A stretch of DNA of 64,000 nt, from the NCBI GenBank assembly GCA_902568465.1, contig CACFQR010000005.1:1-64000 (forward strand), in the 5' to 3' direction. The DNA is from an uncultured Pelagibacteraceae bacterium. Lineage in GTDB: Bacteria > Pseudomonadota > Alphaproteobacteria > Pelagibacterales > Pelagibacteraceae. How positions within the stretch are numbered: position 1 is the first letter of the stretch; every line of letters starts with the position of its first letter. Positions 1-10,389 of the stretch are shown in pieces. The notes beneath the pieces were generated by a model. That model ran no database searches, was not told the origin of the DNA, and worked only from the letters and a program-made list of their open reading frames with translations. Both the position numbers and the translations under genes were made by a program.

Positions 1-1812
1 GTTCCTATGTTAGAAGCAAATTTTGTAACACTCGAACAAGGGACAGGTATAGTTCATTGCGCCCCAAGTCATGGTCCGGATGATTTTAATTTGTGTTTAA
101 AACATGGAATTAAATCTTTAGACACGATAGATGATAATGGTAGATATACTAAACATATAAAAAAATTTGAAGGAACTCATATTTTTAAAGCTGACCAAAT
201 TGTAATTGATAAGCTTAAGGAGTATAAAAAATTACTATCAAATGGTAAGCTTACTCATAGTTATCCCCACTCTTGGAGATCTAAAGCACCTTTAGTTCAT
301 AGGGCAACATCCCAATGGTTTATTTCAATGGAAGAAAAAGATTTAAGAAAAAAAGCACTTAAAGCCATTGACGATACTGCTTTTTACCCAGAAAGAGGAA
401 GAGATAGAATTAGATCAATGATAGAAACAAGACCTGATTGGTGTATTTCTAGGCAAAGAATTTGGGGTGTTCCTCTACCTCTATTTGTTTCAAAAAAAAC
501 TAACGAACCTTTAAAAGATAAAGATATAATTGAAAATATAGCTAATATTTTTGAAAAAGAAGGTGCTGACTGTTGGTTTACTGACGATCCTCAAAAATTT
601 TTAGGAAAAAAATATAAAAAAGAGGATTTTATTAAATCAAGCGACATAGTTGAAGTTTGGTTTGATAGTGGAGCTACTCATTCATATGTACTAGAAAAAA
701 GAAAAGATTTAACTTGGCCTGCATCAATGTATCTAGAAGGTTCGGATCAACATCGAGGATGGTTTCATTCTTCTTTATTAGAGTCATGCGGCACAAGAGG
801 TAAAGCACCTTTTAAAAGCATTCTCACTCATGGTTTTGTAGTTGATGGAAAAGGTTTGAAGATGTCTAAATCTACAGGAAATATAATTGCTCCAGAAGAT
901 GTTTTAAAAAAATATGGTGCAGATATATTAAGAACTTGGGTAACCGCCTCAGATTATGCCGAAGATTTAAGGTTAGACTACTCCATTCTTGAACAACACG
1001 CCGAATCGTATCGAAAAATTAGGAATACTTTTAGATTTTTATTAGGAAATTTAAATGATAAAAAAAATAATTTTGATTTGAATTCAAAAGAAGTTGAAAA
1101 ATGGCCAGAACTAGAGCGTTATATTCTTCATCAAATATTTACGCTGAATAAAAGTTTTGAAAAATATTTTAAAGAGTATAATTTTCATAAACTTTATAAA
1201 GAGCTTATAAATTTTTGTTCATTAGATTTATCAGCATTTTATTTTGATATCAGAAAAGATATACTTTATTGTGATGGTCTAAAATCTGAAAAAAGAAAAA
1301 TTTGTATAAATCTTTTATCTTTAATTTTAGATATTTTATTGAAATGGTTTGCTCCAATTCTTTCTTTTACGACTGAGGAAATCTTTCAAATTGTAAATCC
1401 AGAAAAAAAATCAAGCATACACTTAGAGAGCTTTCCTAAAATTCCATCAAACTGGGAAGATAAAAAATTATCAGAAAAATGGGAAAAACTTAAAATTATA
1501 AGAAGTGTAGTAAATACAGGTATAGAGGTCAAAAGATCAAATAAAGATATTGGTTCTAGTCTTGAAGCAAATATAGAAATTTACCTTAACAAAGAATATC
1601 TTGAGCTTATAAAGGACATAAATTTGTCTGAATATTTTATTACATCTAAAGCTAGTGCAAAACATATGATTGATGATAAAAAAATTTTTAAGCTTGATGA
1701 TGTACCAAACATTGGTGTCTATGTCGAAAAAGCAAAAGGTGAAAAATGTTCTCGTTGCTGGAAAATTCTTGGAAATCTATGCGAAAGATGCAGCAATGTT
1801 TTAAAAAATTAA
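1..1812 (+). CDS. ileS: Isoleucyl-tRNA synthetase, C-terminal part (5' end outside window)
   Basis: Reading frame open to the window edge; KMSKS motif (LKMSKSTGN), C-terminal CSRCW...CERC zinc motif. Confidence 0.96.
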   Translation, partial: VPMLEANFVTLEQGTGIVHCAPSHGPDDFNLCLKHGIKSLDTIDDNGRYTKHIKKFEGTHIFKADQIVIDKLKEYKKLLSNGKLTHSYPHSWRSKAPLVHRATSQWFISMEEKDLRKKALKAIDDTAFYPERGRDRIRSMIETRPDWCISRQRIWGVPLPLFVSKKTNEPLKDKDIIENIANIFEKEGADCWFTDDPQKFLGKKYKKEDFIKSSDIVEVWFDSGATHSYVLEKRKDLTWPASMYLEGSDQHRGWFHSSLLESCGTRGKAPFKSILTHGFVVDGKGLKMSKSTGNIIAPEDVLKKYGADILRTWVTASDYAEDLRLDYSILEQHAESYRKIRNTFRFLLGNLNDKKNNFDLNSKEVEKWPELERYILHQIFTLNKSFEKYFKEYNFHKLYKELINFCSLDLSAFYFDIRKDILYCDGLKSEKRKICINLLSLILDILLKWFAPILSFTTEEIFQIVNPEKKSSIHLESFPKIPSNWEDKKLSEKWEKLKIIRSVVNTGIEVKRSNKDIGSSLEANIEIYLNKEYLELIKDINLSEYFITSKASAKHMIDDKKIFKLDDVPNIGVYVEKAKGEKCSRCWKILGNLCERCSNVLKN

Positions 1813-1818
1813 TTTTTA

Positions 1819-2289
1819 ATGAAAAAAATTATAATTATTTTAACTATTTTTTTAACAGACAGATTATCTAAAATATATATTTTAAATTTACAATCAGAGG
1901 GTACTGACATCGATTTTTATATTTTACCATTTTTAAATGTTTATTTGGTGTGGAATACAGGTATTGGTTTCGGCTTAATTTCTTTAGAGTCCGGTATTTA
2001 TTACCATATTTTGTCATTTATAATATTTTTGGTTAATCTGCTGCTTGTTTATTTGTTAGTAAAATCAAAAGGCGCTTATTCATATTTAATAGCAATGGTA
2101 ATAGGGGGTTCCTTGGGTAATTTGTTTGATAGAATATACTATTATGCAGTGCCAGATTTTATAGATTTTCACATAGGAAGTTTTCATTGGTTTATATTTA
2201 ATGTTTCTGATATTTTTATAACGATTGGTTTAATAGGTTTGATATTTATGGAAATATTTAACAACAAAAAAAATTTAAAAAATGTTTAA
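1819..2289 (+). CDS. lspA: Lipoprotein signal peptidase II
   Basis: Four-TM small protein with NVSD and GNLFDR motifs, directly after ileS. Confidence 0.93.
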   Translation: MKKIIIILTIFLTDRLSKIYILNLQSEGTDIDFYILPFLNVYLVWNTGIGFGLISLESGIYYHILSFIIFLVNLLLVYLLVKSKGAYSYLIAMVIGGSLGNLFDRIYYYAVPDFIDFHIGSFHWFIFNVSDIFITIGLIGLIFMEIFNNKKNLKNV

Positions 2290-2596
2290 AAAAATACTAT
2301 TAATTATAACAATCTCTCTATTTGCAAACTCTTGTGCAAATACATGGGATTCCGTAAAAAGAGGTTTAACGGGAGGAAAAAGCAGGTCGGCAGACGAATT
2401 TTTAGTTAAAAAAAAAGATCCATTAATATTACCACCAGATTTCGAAAATCTACCTTCACCCTCTGACAGGCAAGAAGCTGAGGAGGAACTATCAGCCTTC
2501 AAGAAGACTTTATCTGAATCTTCATTAATTGAAACAGACTCTTCAACAGCTAGTTCAGCCGAGGAGTCCATACTTCAAAAAATTAAAAAAAAATAA
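2282..2596 (+). CDS. DUF3035/BamF-like small lipoprotein
   Basis: N-terminal signal with Cys (FANSCANTW), [13 protein letters not shown] motif; overlaps lspA end. Confidence 0.7.
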   Translation: MFKKILLIITISLFANSCANTWDSVKRGLTGGKSRSADEFLVKKKDPLILPPDFENLPSPSDRQEAEEELSAFKKTLSESSLIETDSSTASSAEESILQKIKKK

Positions 2597-3751
2597 ATGC
2601 TAACTAAAAATAATTTTTTTAAAAATTATTCTATTTCTAGGGGCAAGTATAAAAAAAATTTTAAAAAAACAAAAAAAATATTTAAAAATTTTTTAAATGA
2701 AATAAAAAATAATAAAATTCCCTTTCTTAGTTCATACGAAAAAAATTATGAATATGATTTTTATAGCTCAACTATTAAAAAATATTCAAAGTATGAAAAC
2801 ATTATTATTATTGGGATGGGGGGTTCAATTTTAGGAACTAAAACAATATATTCATTTTTCAAAAAAAAAATTAAAAAAAAAATATTTTTTTTTGACGATT
2901 TAGACTCAAATTTGCATTTAGAATTTAAAAAAATAAAAGACTTAAAAAAATCATGTTTTATAGTTGTTTCAAAATCTGGAAACACATTAGAAACAATAAC
3001 TAATTTAGATATCATTTTTTCTAAATCTTTATTTAATAATAAATTAGTAATTATTACAGAGCTAAAAGATAACAGTTTAACTAAGCTGACTAGTAAATAT
3101 AACGTGGATATTATAGAGCACAAAAATTATATAGGAGGCAGATATTCTGTGCTATCTGAAGTTGGCATGTTTCCTGCTGCATTGATGAATCTTAACATAA
3201 GCAAGTTTAAAAATTTGAAAAAACTAATCTCTAATAAAAAATTTGTATCCTCTTTACTTAACAGCGTCGCATTCATTTATACTTATAATCAATTAAAAAT
3301 AAATAATTCAGTCATTCTAAATTACGATTCAAGACTTCATGATTTGTGTTTATGGTATCAACAGTTAGTCGGTGAAAGTTTGGGTAAAAGGGGCAAAGGA
3401 ATTATGCCAATAGTTTCAACATGCCCTAAGGATCACCATAGTTTATTACAACTTTATTTAGATGGACCCAAAGATAAATTTTTTACGTTTTTAAGTACTG
3501 AAAAAAAAATTTTAAATAAAATAGACTCAGTTTTATATGCTCAATGTCAAGCTACTAAAAATATTTTTACGAGAAAAAAAATTCCATTCAGGCACTTTAC
3601 TATTAAGGATAATGATGAAAATGAGTTAGGTTCTTTTTTTACTTTTTTTGTACTTGAAACAATACTTTTGGCAAAATTATTAAATATCAATCCATATGAT
3701 CAACCAGCTGTCGAGCAAGTAAAAATTGAAACGAAAAAATTTTTAAGATAG
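2597..3751 (+). CDS. pgi: Glucose-6-phosphate isomerase (divergent)
   Basis: IIIGMGGSILGTK, SKSGNTLETITN, WYQQLVGESLGKRGKGIMPI, DQPAVEQVK motifs. Confidence 0.9.
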   Translation: MLTKNNFFKNYSISRGKYKKNFKKTKKIFKNFLNEIKNNKIPFLSSYEKNYEYDFYSSTIKKYSKYENIIIIGMGGSILGTKTIYSFFKKKIKKKIFFFDDLDSNLHLEFKKIKDLKKSCFIVVSKSGNTLETITNLDIIFSKSLFNNKLVIITELKDNSLTKLTSKYNVDIIEHKNYIGGRYSVLSEVGMFPAALMNLNISKFKNLKKLISNKKFVSSLLNSVAFIYTYNQLKINNSVILNYDSRLHDLCLWYQQLVGESLGKRGKGIMPIVSTCPKDHHSLLQLYLDGPKDKFFTFLSTEKKILNKIDSVLYAQCQATKNIFTRKKIPFRHFTIKDNDENELGSFFTFFVLETILLAKLLNINPYDQPAVEQVKIETKKFLR

Positions 3752-4339
3752 AAATGGCAATAATTTACCAAAGAAAATAACTGAAAGACCATATACTCTT
3801 TTTTCAATTATCTCATAACGCGTAGTTAATTTATCTTTACTATTTTTATGCCTATGCAAAATAAATATTCCTTCTTTTTTTAAAACACTTTTATTAGAGA
3901 TTAATTCAATTAAATCGTTTATTTTTCTATCTTTAAAAGGAGGGTCGCAAAAAATAAGATCATGAGGAATATTACCCGAAACGTCAAAGTTTAATTTTTT
4001 ATTTTTTTTTAAAATATTAAAAACATCACCAAAGAGTATTTTTGTCTCATTTGTTATTTTTAATTTTTCTATGTTTTTTTCTAAAATTTTTATTGCTTCT
4101 TTCTCTTTTTCAATAAAAGTAGTATTTGATGCTCCTCTAGATATGCACTCAATTCCAAATGACCCTGTGCCAGAATATAAATCTAAAATATTTGCATTTT
4201 TCATTTCAAAAGAAATTTTATTTGAGTGAGCTAAAAAATTAAAAATACTTTCCCTCACCATATCTTTTAATGGTCTTATTTTTTTGTTATCAGGTCCAAA
4301 AATAGGAATTCCTCTAAATTTTCCAGATATTATTCTCAT
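3743..4339 (-). CDS. rsmD: 16S rRNA (guanine(966)-N(2))-methyltransferase
   Basis: MRIISGKFRGIPI start, LDLYSGTGSFGIE, FCDPPF motif. Confidence 0.92.
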   Translation of the reverse strand: MRIISGKFRGIPIFGPDNKKIRPLKDMVRESIFNFLAHSNKISFEMKNANILDLYSGTGSFGIECISRGASNTTFIEKEKEAIKILEKNIEKLKITNETKILFGDVFNILKKNKKLNFDVSGNIPHDLIFCDPPFKDRKINDLIELISNKSVLKKEGIFILHRHKNSKDKLTTRYEIIEKRVYGLSVIFFGKLLPFLS

Positions 4340-4341
4340 AA

Positions 4342-5610
4342 TTATTTATTATCGATTGCTCTCCACGCAATATCTTTTCTAAAAAAACCATCTTTCCAAT
4401 TTATTTTATTTATATTTTTTAATGAATTATTTCTAGCTTCAACTAAACTGTCAGAAGAAGAAGTTACATTTAGCACTCTTCCACCAATAGAGTAAATTTT
4501 ATTTTTTTTTAAATATGTGCCTGCATGAAATATTTGGTTATATTCATCAGATTTGATATCAATTAAATTTTTAATTTCACTATTTTTCACATAATTCGAT
4601 GGATAACCTTTGGCACATACAACAATAGTAATACAATTTTTTTTACTCCATTCTATTTTTAAATTATGGAGTTCATTTTTCACAGCATATTTAATCACAT
4701 CCAATAAATCTGTTTTTAATCTCATCATAAGTACCTGACATTCAGGATCTCCCATTCTAATATTGTATTCGATTAAATATGGTTCATTTTTTTTTATCAT
4801 TAGGCCTGCGTATAAAAATCCAGTATAAGGGTGGCCTGAATCTTTCATAGCTCGAAGCGTAGGTTCTATAATTTTTTTTTTAATTTTATTTTCTAGTTTC
4901 CGGGTGAGTAAAGTTGCTGGTGAATAAGCTCCCATTCCACCAGTATTTGGACCCACGTCTCCTTCTCCAACTCTTTTATGATCTTGAGCAGAACCAAAAA
5001 AATGATAAGAATTTTTATCTACAATACAAAAATAGCTTAATTCTTCACCTTCTAAAAATTCTTCCAATAGTACTTTTTTTGAGGATTTAAATTTACCCTC
5101 CAAAACTTCCCTTGTCTTTTTTATAGCCTCTTCCTTAGAGGAGCATATTGATACTCCTTTTCCTGATGCCAATCCATCAGCCTTTACTACAATTGGAATG
5201 TTATTTTTTTCTATAAAAATTTTTGCATCATTTAAATTTTCAAAGACACCAAAATTTGCTGTAGGTATATTATTTTTTTTACACAAATTTTTCATAAATG
5301 CTTTTGAACCTTCCAATTGTGCAGCAAATTTACTAGGACCAAGTACTTTAATTTTTTTGCTGTTCAGATAATCTGTGAGACCATTAACTAAAGGCTGCTC
5401 GGGACCAACAATTACAACATCTACTTTTTTATCTCTAACTATTTTATAAATGGCTTCAAAATTTAAAATATCTTCTTTTATATTTTCTGCTATTTTCTCG
5501 GTCCCAGCATTTCCAGGTATACAAATTAATTTTTTTATTTTTAAAGATTGTTTTAATTTATAGCAAATAGCATGTTCCCGACCACCGCTTCCAATAACTG
5601 CCAAATTCAT
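4342..5610 (-). CDS. purD: Phosphoribosylamine-glycine ligase
   Basis: MNLAVIGSGGREHAICYKL; GPNTGGMGAYSPA; YNIRMGDPECQ. Confidence 0.97.
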   Translation of the reverse strand: MNLAVIGSGGREHAICYKLKQSLKIKKLICIPGNAGTEKIAENIKEDILNFEAIYKIVRDKKVDVVIVGPEQPLVNGLTDYLNSKKIKVLGPSKFAAQLEGSKAFMKNLCKKNNIPTANFGVFENLNDAKIFIEKNNIPIVVKADGLASGKGVSICSSKEEAIKKTREVLEGKFKSSKKVLLEEFLEGEELSYFCIVDKNSYHFFGSAQDHKRVGEGDVGPNTGGMGAYSPATLLTRKLENKIKKKIIEPTLRAMKDSGHPYTGFLYAGLMIKKNEPYLIEYNIRMGDPECQVLMMRLKTDLLDVIKYAVKNELHNLKIEWSKKNCITIVVCAKGYPSNYVKNSEIKNLIDIKSDEYNQIFHAGTYLKKNKIYSIGGRVLNVTSSSDSLVEARNNSLKNINKINWKDGFFRKDIAWRAIDNK

Positions 5611-5641
5611 ATATTATAGATATAATAGCAATTAAATATAC

Positions 5642-5839
5642 ATGAACGGAAATAAAGCAAAACTTAAATTTAACCCAAACAATTTCGAAATTTTAGAAAA
5701 TGGTGATTACGTTATTTGTGCAGTTTCGGGAAAAAATATTCCACTTAACGAGTTAACCTATTGGAATGTTGACCTACAAGAGGCTTATTTTTCCCCAAAA
5801 GAGGCCCAACAAAGATATGAAGAGTTAAATAAAAAATGA
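5642..5839 (+). CDS. DUF2093-family small protein
   Basis: 65 aa; AKLKFNPNNFEILENGDYVICAVSGKNIPLNELTYWNVDLQEAY pattern. Confidence 0.7.
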   Translation: MNGNKAKLKFNPNNFEILENGDYVICAVSGKNIPLNELTYWNVDLQEAYFSPKEAQQRYEELNKK

Positions 5840-6621
5840 GAATTATAGTTATTATATTTTTTACATTATTTACAACCTCAAGTTTTGCTGTTTCATTTAA
5901 AGGTAAGTTTATTCAGGGATCTTTTATTCTTGGAAAAACTCAACCGGGATCAGAAGTTTTTATAGATAAAAAAAAGGTCAAAGTTACTTCAGATGGATAT
6001 TTTGCTTTTGGTTTAGGCAGAGATAGAAAAAATGATGTGATAATAAAAATAAATGAAAAAAAAATAGTAAAAAAAGTTTTTAAAAGAGAGTATAAAATCC
6101 AAAGAATAGATGGGCTTGAAGAAAAAAAAGTAACACCCCCCGAAGAAGTCTATGAAAGAATTAAAAGAGAGAATAAATTAATTGGAGAGGCTAGGGGCAT
6201 TAACAGCAACTTGGTTTTTTTTAAAAATAAATTTATAAATCCATTAGAAAACGCAATCGTTACTGGCGTTTATGGAAGTCAAAGAATTTTAAACGGAAAA
6301 CCTAAATGGCCTCATTATGGTATAGATTTTGCTGCTAAAGAAGGAACGGAAATTAAAGCCATGCTAGATGGCGTTGTTACTTTAGCAGAACCAGATTTAT
6401 TTTATACAGGTGGAACTTTAGTATTTGATCATGGACATGGTATTTCAACACTGTATATGCACATGAAAACATTAATGGTTAAAAAAGGTCAAAAAGTTAA
6501 ACAAGGAGATATCATTGGAACCGTCGGCTCAACAGGACGATCAACAGGAGCGCATTTAGATGTTAGACTTAACTGGTTTCAAATACGGTTGGATCCCGCA
6601 ACAGTCTTAGACATTAAGTAA
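5836..6621 (+). CDS. M23-family metallopeptidase (periplasmic)
   Basis: Signal peptide; HYGIDFAAKEGTEIKA, HGHGISTLYMHM, GSTGRSTGAHLD motifs. Confidence 0.92.
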   Translation: MRIIVIIFFTLFTTSSFAVSFKGKFIQGSFILGKTQPGSEVFIDKKKVKVTSDGYFAFGLGRDRKNDVIIKINEKKIVKKVFKREYKIQRIDGLEEKKVTPPEEVYERIKRENKLIGEARGINSNLVFFKNKFINPLENAIVTGVYGSQRILNGKPKWPHYGIDFAAKEGTEIKAMLDGVVTLAEPDLFYTGGTLVFDHGHGISTLYMHMKTLMVKKGQKVKQGDIIGTVGSTGRSTGAHLDVRLNWFQIRLDPATVLDIK

Positions 6622-6622
6622 C

Positions 6623-7309
6623 TCAAATATATTTTTCTTTCTTTAAAGAGTTGACAAATTTACAACTAGCGCAAGCAAGATTGTATATAGGCGGTTTTTC
6701 CATAAGGTAAATATCGATAATATCGGTAATTCTTTTTAGTAAATCATCATGACATCTATTACCTTTTAGATACAAAGTTTCAAATTTCATATTACAAGCG
6801 CCGTCAGAAATTTTTATAATCTCTTTTGGTTCAAAAAGATATAAACCTAACTCTTTAATATTAGTAAATTTTGGGGTTTTAGAATTTGGTTTTTCAAAAA
6901 TGGTTGCATAACTTTCTAATTGCAGTTTATAATTTTCAACTTTTGATGGATTAATATTAGTAGTTTTTAAATCTATAATTCCATATTTTTTTGGACTAGT
7001 TTTAAATTCGATGACTACATCAGTTTTACCACTAATCACAAAAGACCTTCCTTTTTTATCTTTGAGAGTAGAAGAACCTATAAAGCCACTAAGCTCTGTC
7101 ATAATACGACCGTCAGGTAAATCTTTTGACATTAATTTTACAGATTGAGTAATTAAGAATTTTTTTTGTATAAGGTCAAACGCATTAAATATTGGAGGAA
7201 AAAAAGCGTCAAGCTTAATACCCTTGTGAGATAACCATAAACATCTTTTACATTTTAAAGCGTAGTCGAGTCCGCTAGGAGCAACTTTAAAAATTTTTTC
7301 TTCGCTCAT
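6623..7309 (-). CDS. PD-(D/E)XK nuclease, Cas4/AddB-like, putative Fe-S cluster
   Basis: GKTDVVIEF...GIIDLKTT (D...DxK), QLESYA (QxxxY), N-terminal CKRC and C-terminal CASC; start taken at MSEEKIF. Confidence 0.75.
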   Translation of the reverse strand: MSEEKIFKVAPSGLDYALKCKRCLWLSHKGIKLDAFFPPIFNAFDLIQKKFLITQSVKLMSKDLPDGRIMTELSGFIGSSTLKDKKGRSFVISGKTDVVIEFKTSPKKYGIIDLKTTNINPSKVENYKLQLESYATIFEKPNSKTPKFTNIKELGLYLFEPKEIIKISDGACNMKFETLYLKGNRCHDDLLKRITDIIDIYLMEKPPIYNLACASCKFVNSLKKEKYI

Positions 7310-7310
7310 T

Positions 7311-8186
7311 TTATTTCCACCTATTGTGGGACCAAAGCCATTGTTTCGGATTTTCAATAATCATTTTTTCAATAATTTGATTAATTTTAAGTGTTATATT
7401 TTTTATATCTTGATCATCATTTCCTGTTTTTTCTATCGCGTAAGGTTGGTGAACAGTCATTTCAAATTCAACATCTTTTATTCTTTTCAAAGAAATAGGA
7501 ACTAATTTACAATTGTATTTTAATGCTAATTGCGCCGGAATAGTTGTCGTTTGCGCAGGTTTATTAAATAGATTTATTCTTGGTCCTTCTCCCACGCGCT
7601 GATCAACCATTAGTGCAATACTATATCCATCCTTAACGCGATTAATTACCTGTCTCATACCTGCTCGACCTTTTGGAATTTGATTAGGACAAATATATTT
7701 CATTCTAAGATATTCCATAACTGGATTTAAAAAAAGATTATTTAAAGGTCTGTAGATAGCTGCAGTTTTAATACCAGATTTTTCAAGCTCCATTGCCATT
7801 AATTCAAAATTAGCAAAGTGTCCCGAAAAAAAAACCACAGGTTCATTTAATTTTTTAATTTCATTTAAATAATCACTTCCAATTATTTTTATGTGATCAA
7901 AATCAACCCTATTAAATTTAAAATCTTTCAAAAAAACGTATTCAGCAAATGTTCTACCTATATTTGACCACATGCCATTTACTATTTCTTTTTCTTCTTT
8001 TTCATTAATATTTCCCAATCCTAATTTAATATTTGCTGTAATAATACTTTTTGATCTAAAAAAGGGGCCAAAAAATTTACCTATGACCCCTCCTAAATTA
8101 GATGAATTTTTAAGGCCAATTATTTTAAAAACACAAAACAAAGAAATTACAATTGTAAATTCAAAAAAATATTTTATTATTTTCAT
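7311..8186 (-). CDS. Lipid A biosynthesis acyltransferase (LpxL/HtrB family)
   Basis: FSGHFANFELMA (HX4D/E-like), IYRPLNN, VDQRVGEGPRINLF. Confidence 0.9.
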   Translation of the reverse strand: MKIIKYFFEFTIVISLFCVFKIIGLKNSSNLGGVIGKFFGPFFRSKSIITANIKLGLGNINEKEEKEIVNGMWSNIGRTFAEYVFLKDFKFNRVDFDHIKIIGSDYLNEIKKLNEPVVFFSGHFANFELMAMELEKSGIKTAAIYRPLNNLFLNPVMEYLRMKYICPNQIPKGRAGMRQVINRVKDGYSIALMVDQRVGEGPRINLFNKPAQTTTIPAQLALKYNCKLVPISLKRIKDVEFEMTVHQPYAIEKTGNDDQDIKNITLKINQIIEKMIIENPKQWLWSHNRWK

Positions 8187-9112
8187 AAAGCTTTTTCTAA
8201 TTCTTTAATAAATTTACTTTCATTATCTATTTCAATATCTATCTCAATAAAACTTATATTTTTTCTGTATTTTTCATTTATTCTAAAGTAATCTTTTTCT
8301 GTAGTTAGAAGAATAGCATTTTCACTTTTAGCTTTATAAACTAAACTTTCGAGTTCTTTTTCACTGTAATTGTAGTGATCAGGAAAATCTAAAGATTCTA
8401 CAATATTTAAATTATTATTTTTTAATAAATTAAAAAAATTAATAGGATTTCCAATTCCAGCAAATGCTATGATATTATTTTTATCTAATTTTTCAGGTTT
8501 TTTTAAATTATATTTAAAGTAAAAGATTTTTATTTTTTGATTTACGTTTAATAATTTTTTTTCAATGTCCTGGTTTTTTTTGCCATTTATAAAAACATAA
8601 TGTGCCCTTTTTAGCGCAGAAAGGCTCTCCCTTAAAGGTCCAGATGGAATTGTCAGACCGTTACCCAACCATTGTTTTTCATTAAAACAAACAATTGATA
8701 GATCTTTTTTAATTGAGCTATCTTGAAAACCATCATCGAGAATAGCTACATCAGCATTATTTTTAATTGCATTATTTATTGCAACCAATCTTTTTTTATC
8801 CTGGTAAACAGGACCTATTTTTTCTTGCATGGCTACTTCATCTTGAATGTGATCATATTTTTTTCTTATAAAAACTGGATTTTTTTTCAAAGTTTTAAAA
8901 ATAAGGAATAGTTTATTGCATAAAGGAGTTTTACCAGTTCCTCCTATATATATATTTCCAACGCATATTATTGGTATCTTGAAATTATTAGTTTTAGTTA
9001 AAAAAATCTTTAAAAAACTTAAAAATTTAACAAATATACTTAAAGGAAATAATATTATGGAGTATAGAGAAATTTTATTTTTGTCCCAAAACTTTGGCTT
9101 AAAAAACTTCAT
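8183..9112 (-). CDS. lpxK: Tetraacyldisaccharide 4'-kinase
   Basis: CVGNIYIGGTGKTPLC Walker A, ILDDGFQD, LLTTEKDYFR. Confidence 0.95.
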   Translation of the reverse strand: MKFFKPKFWDKNKISLYSIILFPLSIFVKFLSFLKIFLTKTNNFKIPIICVGNIYIGGTGKTPLCNKLFLIFKTLKKNPVFIRKKYDHIQDEVAMQEKIGPVYQDKKRLVAINNAIKNNADVAILDDGFQDSSIKKDLSIVCFNEKQWLGNGLTIPSGPLRESLSALKRAHYVFINGKKNQDIEKKLLNVNQKIKIFYFKYNLKKPEKLDKNNIIAFAGIGNPINFFNLLKNNNLNIVESLDFPDHYNYSEKELESLVYKAKSENAILLTTEKDYFRINEKYRKNISFIEIDIEIDNESKFIKELEKAL

Positions 9113-10386
9113 TTATAAGCATTAATATATACATTTATTTCTTTGACTACATCAGCAAGTGTATTTTCGCCATATTTTTCTATTTTTTCTATAATTTCTA
9201 CATTTTTTACTTTATTGCTCGTAAATTCTTCAACTAATAATTGGCTTAGTTCGAGAGGATCTCTAATTTCTTTTGCTACATTTAGATATTTTAAATATTC
9301 ATAAACTTCCTCAAAATTACTTACATTTGGACCATGGAAAATTTTACATCCAAGTCTTGCAGGTTCTATAGGATTTTGACCGCTTACTTGTTCCAAAGAT
9401 TTAACTAAAGATTTTCCTACGAATACACATTTTGCAATATTGTAAAACTTTAGAGCTTCACCATACGCATCAATTAGCAAAATATCAGTTTCATTTTTTA
9501 TTTCCTGAAGTTTAGTATATTTTACAACTTTCAGATTTAATTTAGATATTTCATCAGCAATTTTATCTGCACGATTTATATGTCTAGGAATAATAACAGT
9601 TAATATATTATTAAAAGTTTTTTTTAACTCCAAGTGTGTTTTTGCACAAAATATTTCTTCAGAAGGGTGTGTACTTGCCGCACACCATATTTTTCTTTCA
9701 CTTATTTTAGTAAGAAAATTTGAATCTAACTTTAGATTTGAAGACGTTTTACTTTTTGCAAATTTTAAATTTCCATAGTTTCTAATATTTTTTGCCCCTA
9801 ATATTTGAAGATATTTTTCAGTTTCTTTGTTTGAGGCTATACAAATATCTATTTTTTCAAATATTTTTTTTGAAAAATTTTTAAAAAATTTCCATCTTAA
9901 AAAAGTTTTTTTGGTGATTCTCCCGTTCACTAATAACAGAGGTATATTTTTTTTTTTTATTTCTAAAATTAAATTAGGCCATATTTCAGATTCAACAAAG
10001 ATTGCTAAGTTTGGTTTCCAATGGTCTAAAAATTTGATTACTACGTTTTTTATATCTAAAGGTAAAAATTGATGCACTACCTTTTTGCTATTTGAATATC
10101 TTTTTTCTAAAATTCTACCTGAGCTAAGTGTAATAGTAGTTATTAGAATTTTTTTTACTTTTTCATTTTTTTCGAAAATTTCTATCAAAGGCAAAATACT
10201 CATAGCCTCCCCAACAGAAGCTACGTGATACCAAATTAAAAAATCTTCTCCTCTGGTTAATTTTATAAAAGATAATTTTTCTTTATATCTTATTGGATGT
10301 TCCTTATTTCTAAGTTTTCTCCAAAATAGATATATTGGAGATAGAGGGTAAAATAGGTATGTTAAAAATTTATACCAAAATTCCAT
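9109..10386 (-). CDS. waaA: 3-deoxy-D-manno-octulosonic acid transferase
   Basis: WYHVASVGEAMSI, ESEIWPNL, GRITKKT, GQNPIEPARLG. Confidence 0.95.
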   Translation of the reverse strand: MEFWYKFLTYLFYPLSPIYLFWRKLRNKEHPIRYKEKLSFIKLTRGEDFLIWYHVASVGEAMSILPLIEIFEKNEKVKKILITTITLSSGRILEKRYSNSKKVVHQFLPLDIKNVVIKFLDHWKPNLAIFVESEIWPNLILEIKKKNIPLLLVNGRITKKTFLRWKFFKNFSKKIFEKIDICIASNKETEKYLQILGAKNIRNYGNLKFAKSKTSSNLKLDSNFLTKISERKIWCAASTHPSEEIFCAKTHLELKKTFNNILTVIIPRHINRADKIADEISKLNLKVVKYTKLQEIKNETDILLIDAYGEALKFYNIAKCVFVGKSLVKSLEQVSGQNPIEPARLGCKIFHGPNVSNFEEVYEYLKYLNVAKEIRDPLELSQLLVEEFTSNKVKNVEIIEKIEKYGENTLADVVKEINVYINAYK

Positions 10387-10389
10387 TTA

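Noticed and set aside
2275-2571. 98-aa minus-strand ORF opposite the DUF3035-like gene
   Set aside because: Antisense shadow of a better supported lipoprotein gene; low-complexity Ser-rich product with no recognisable motif.
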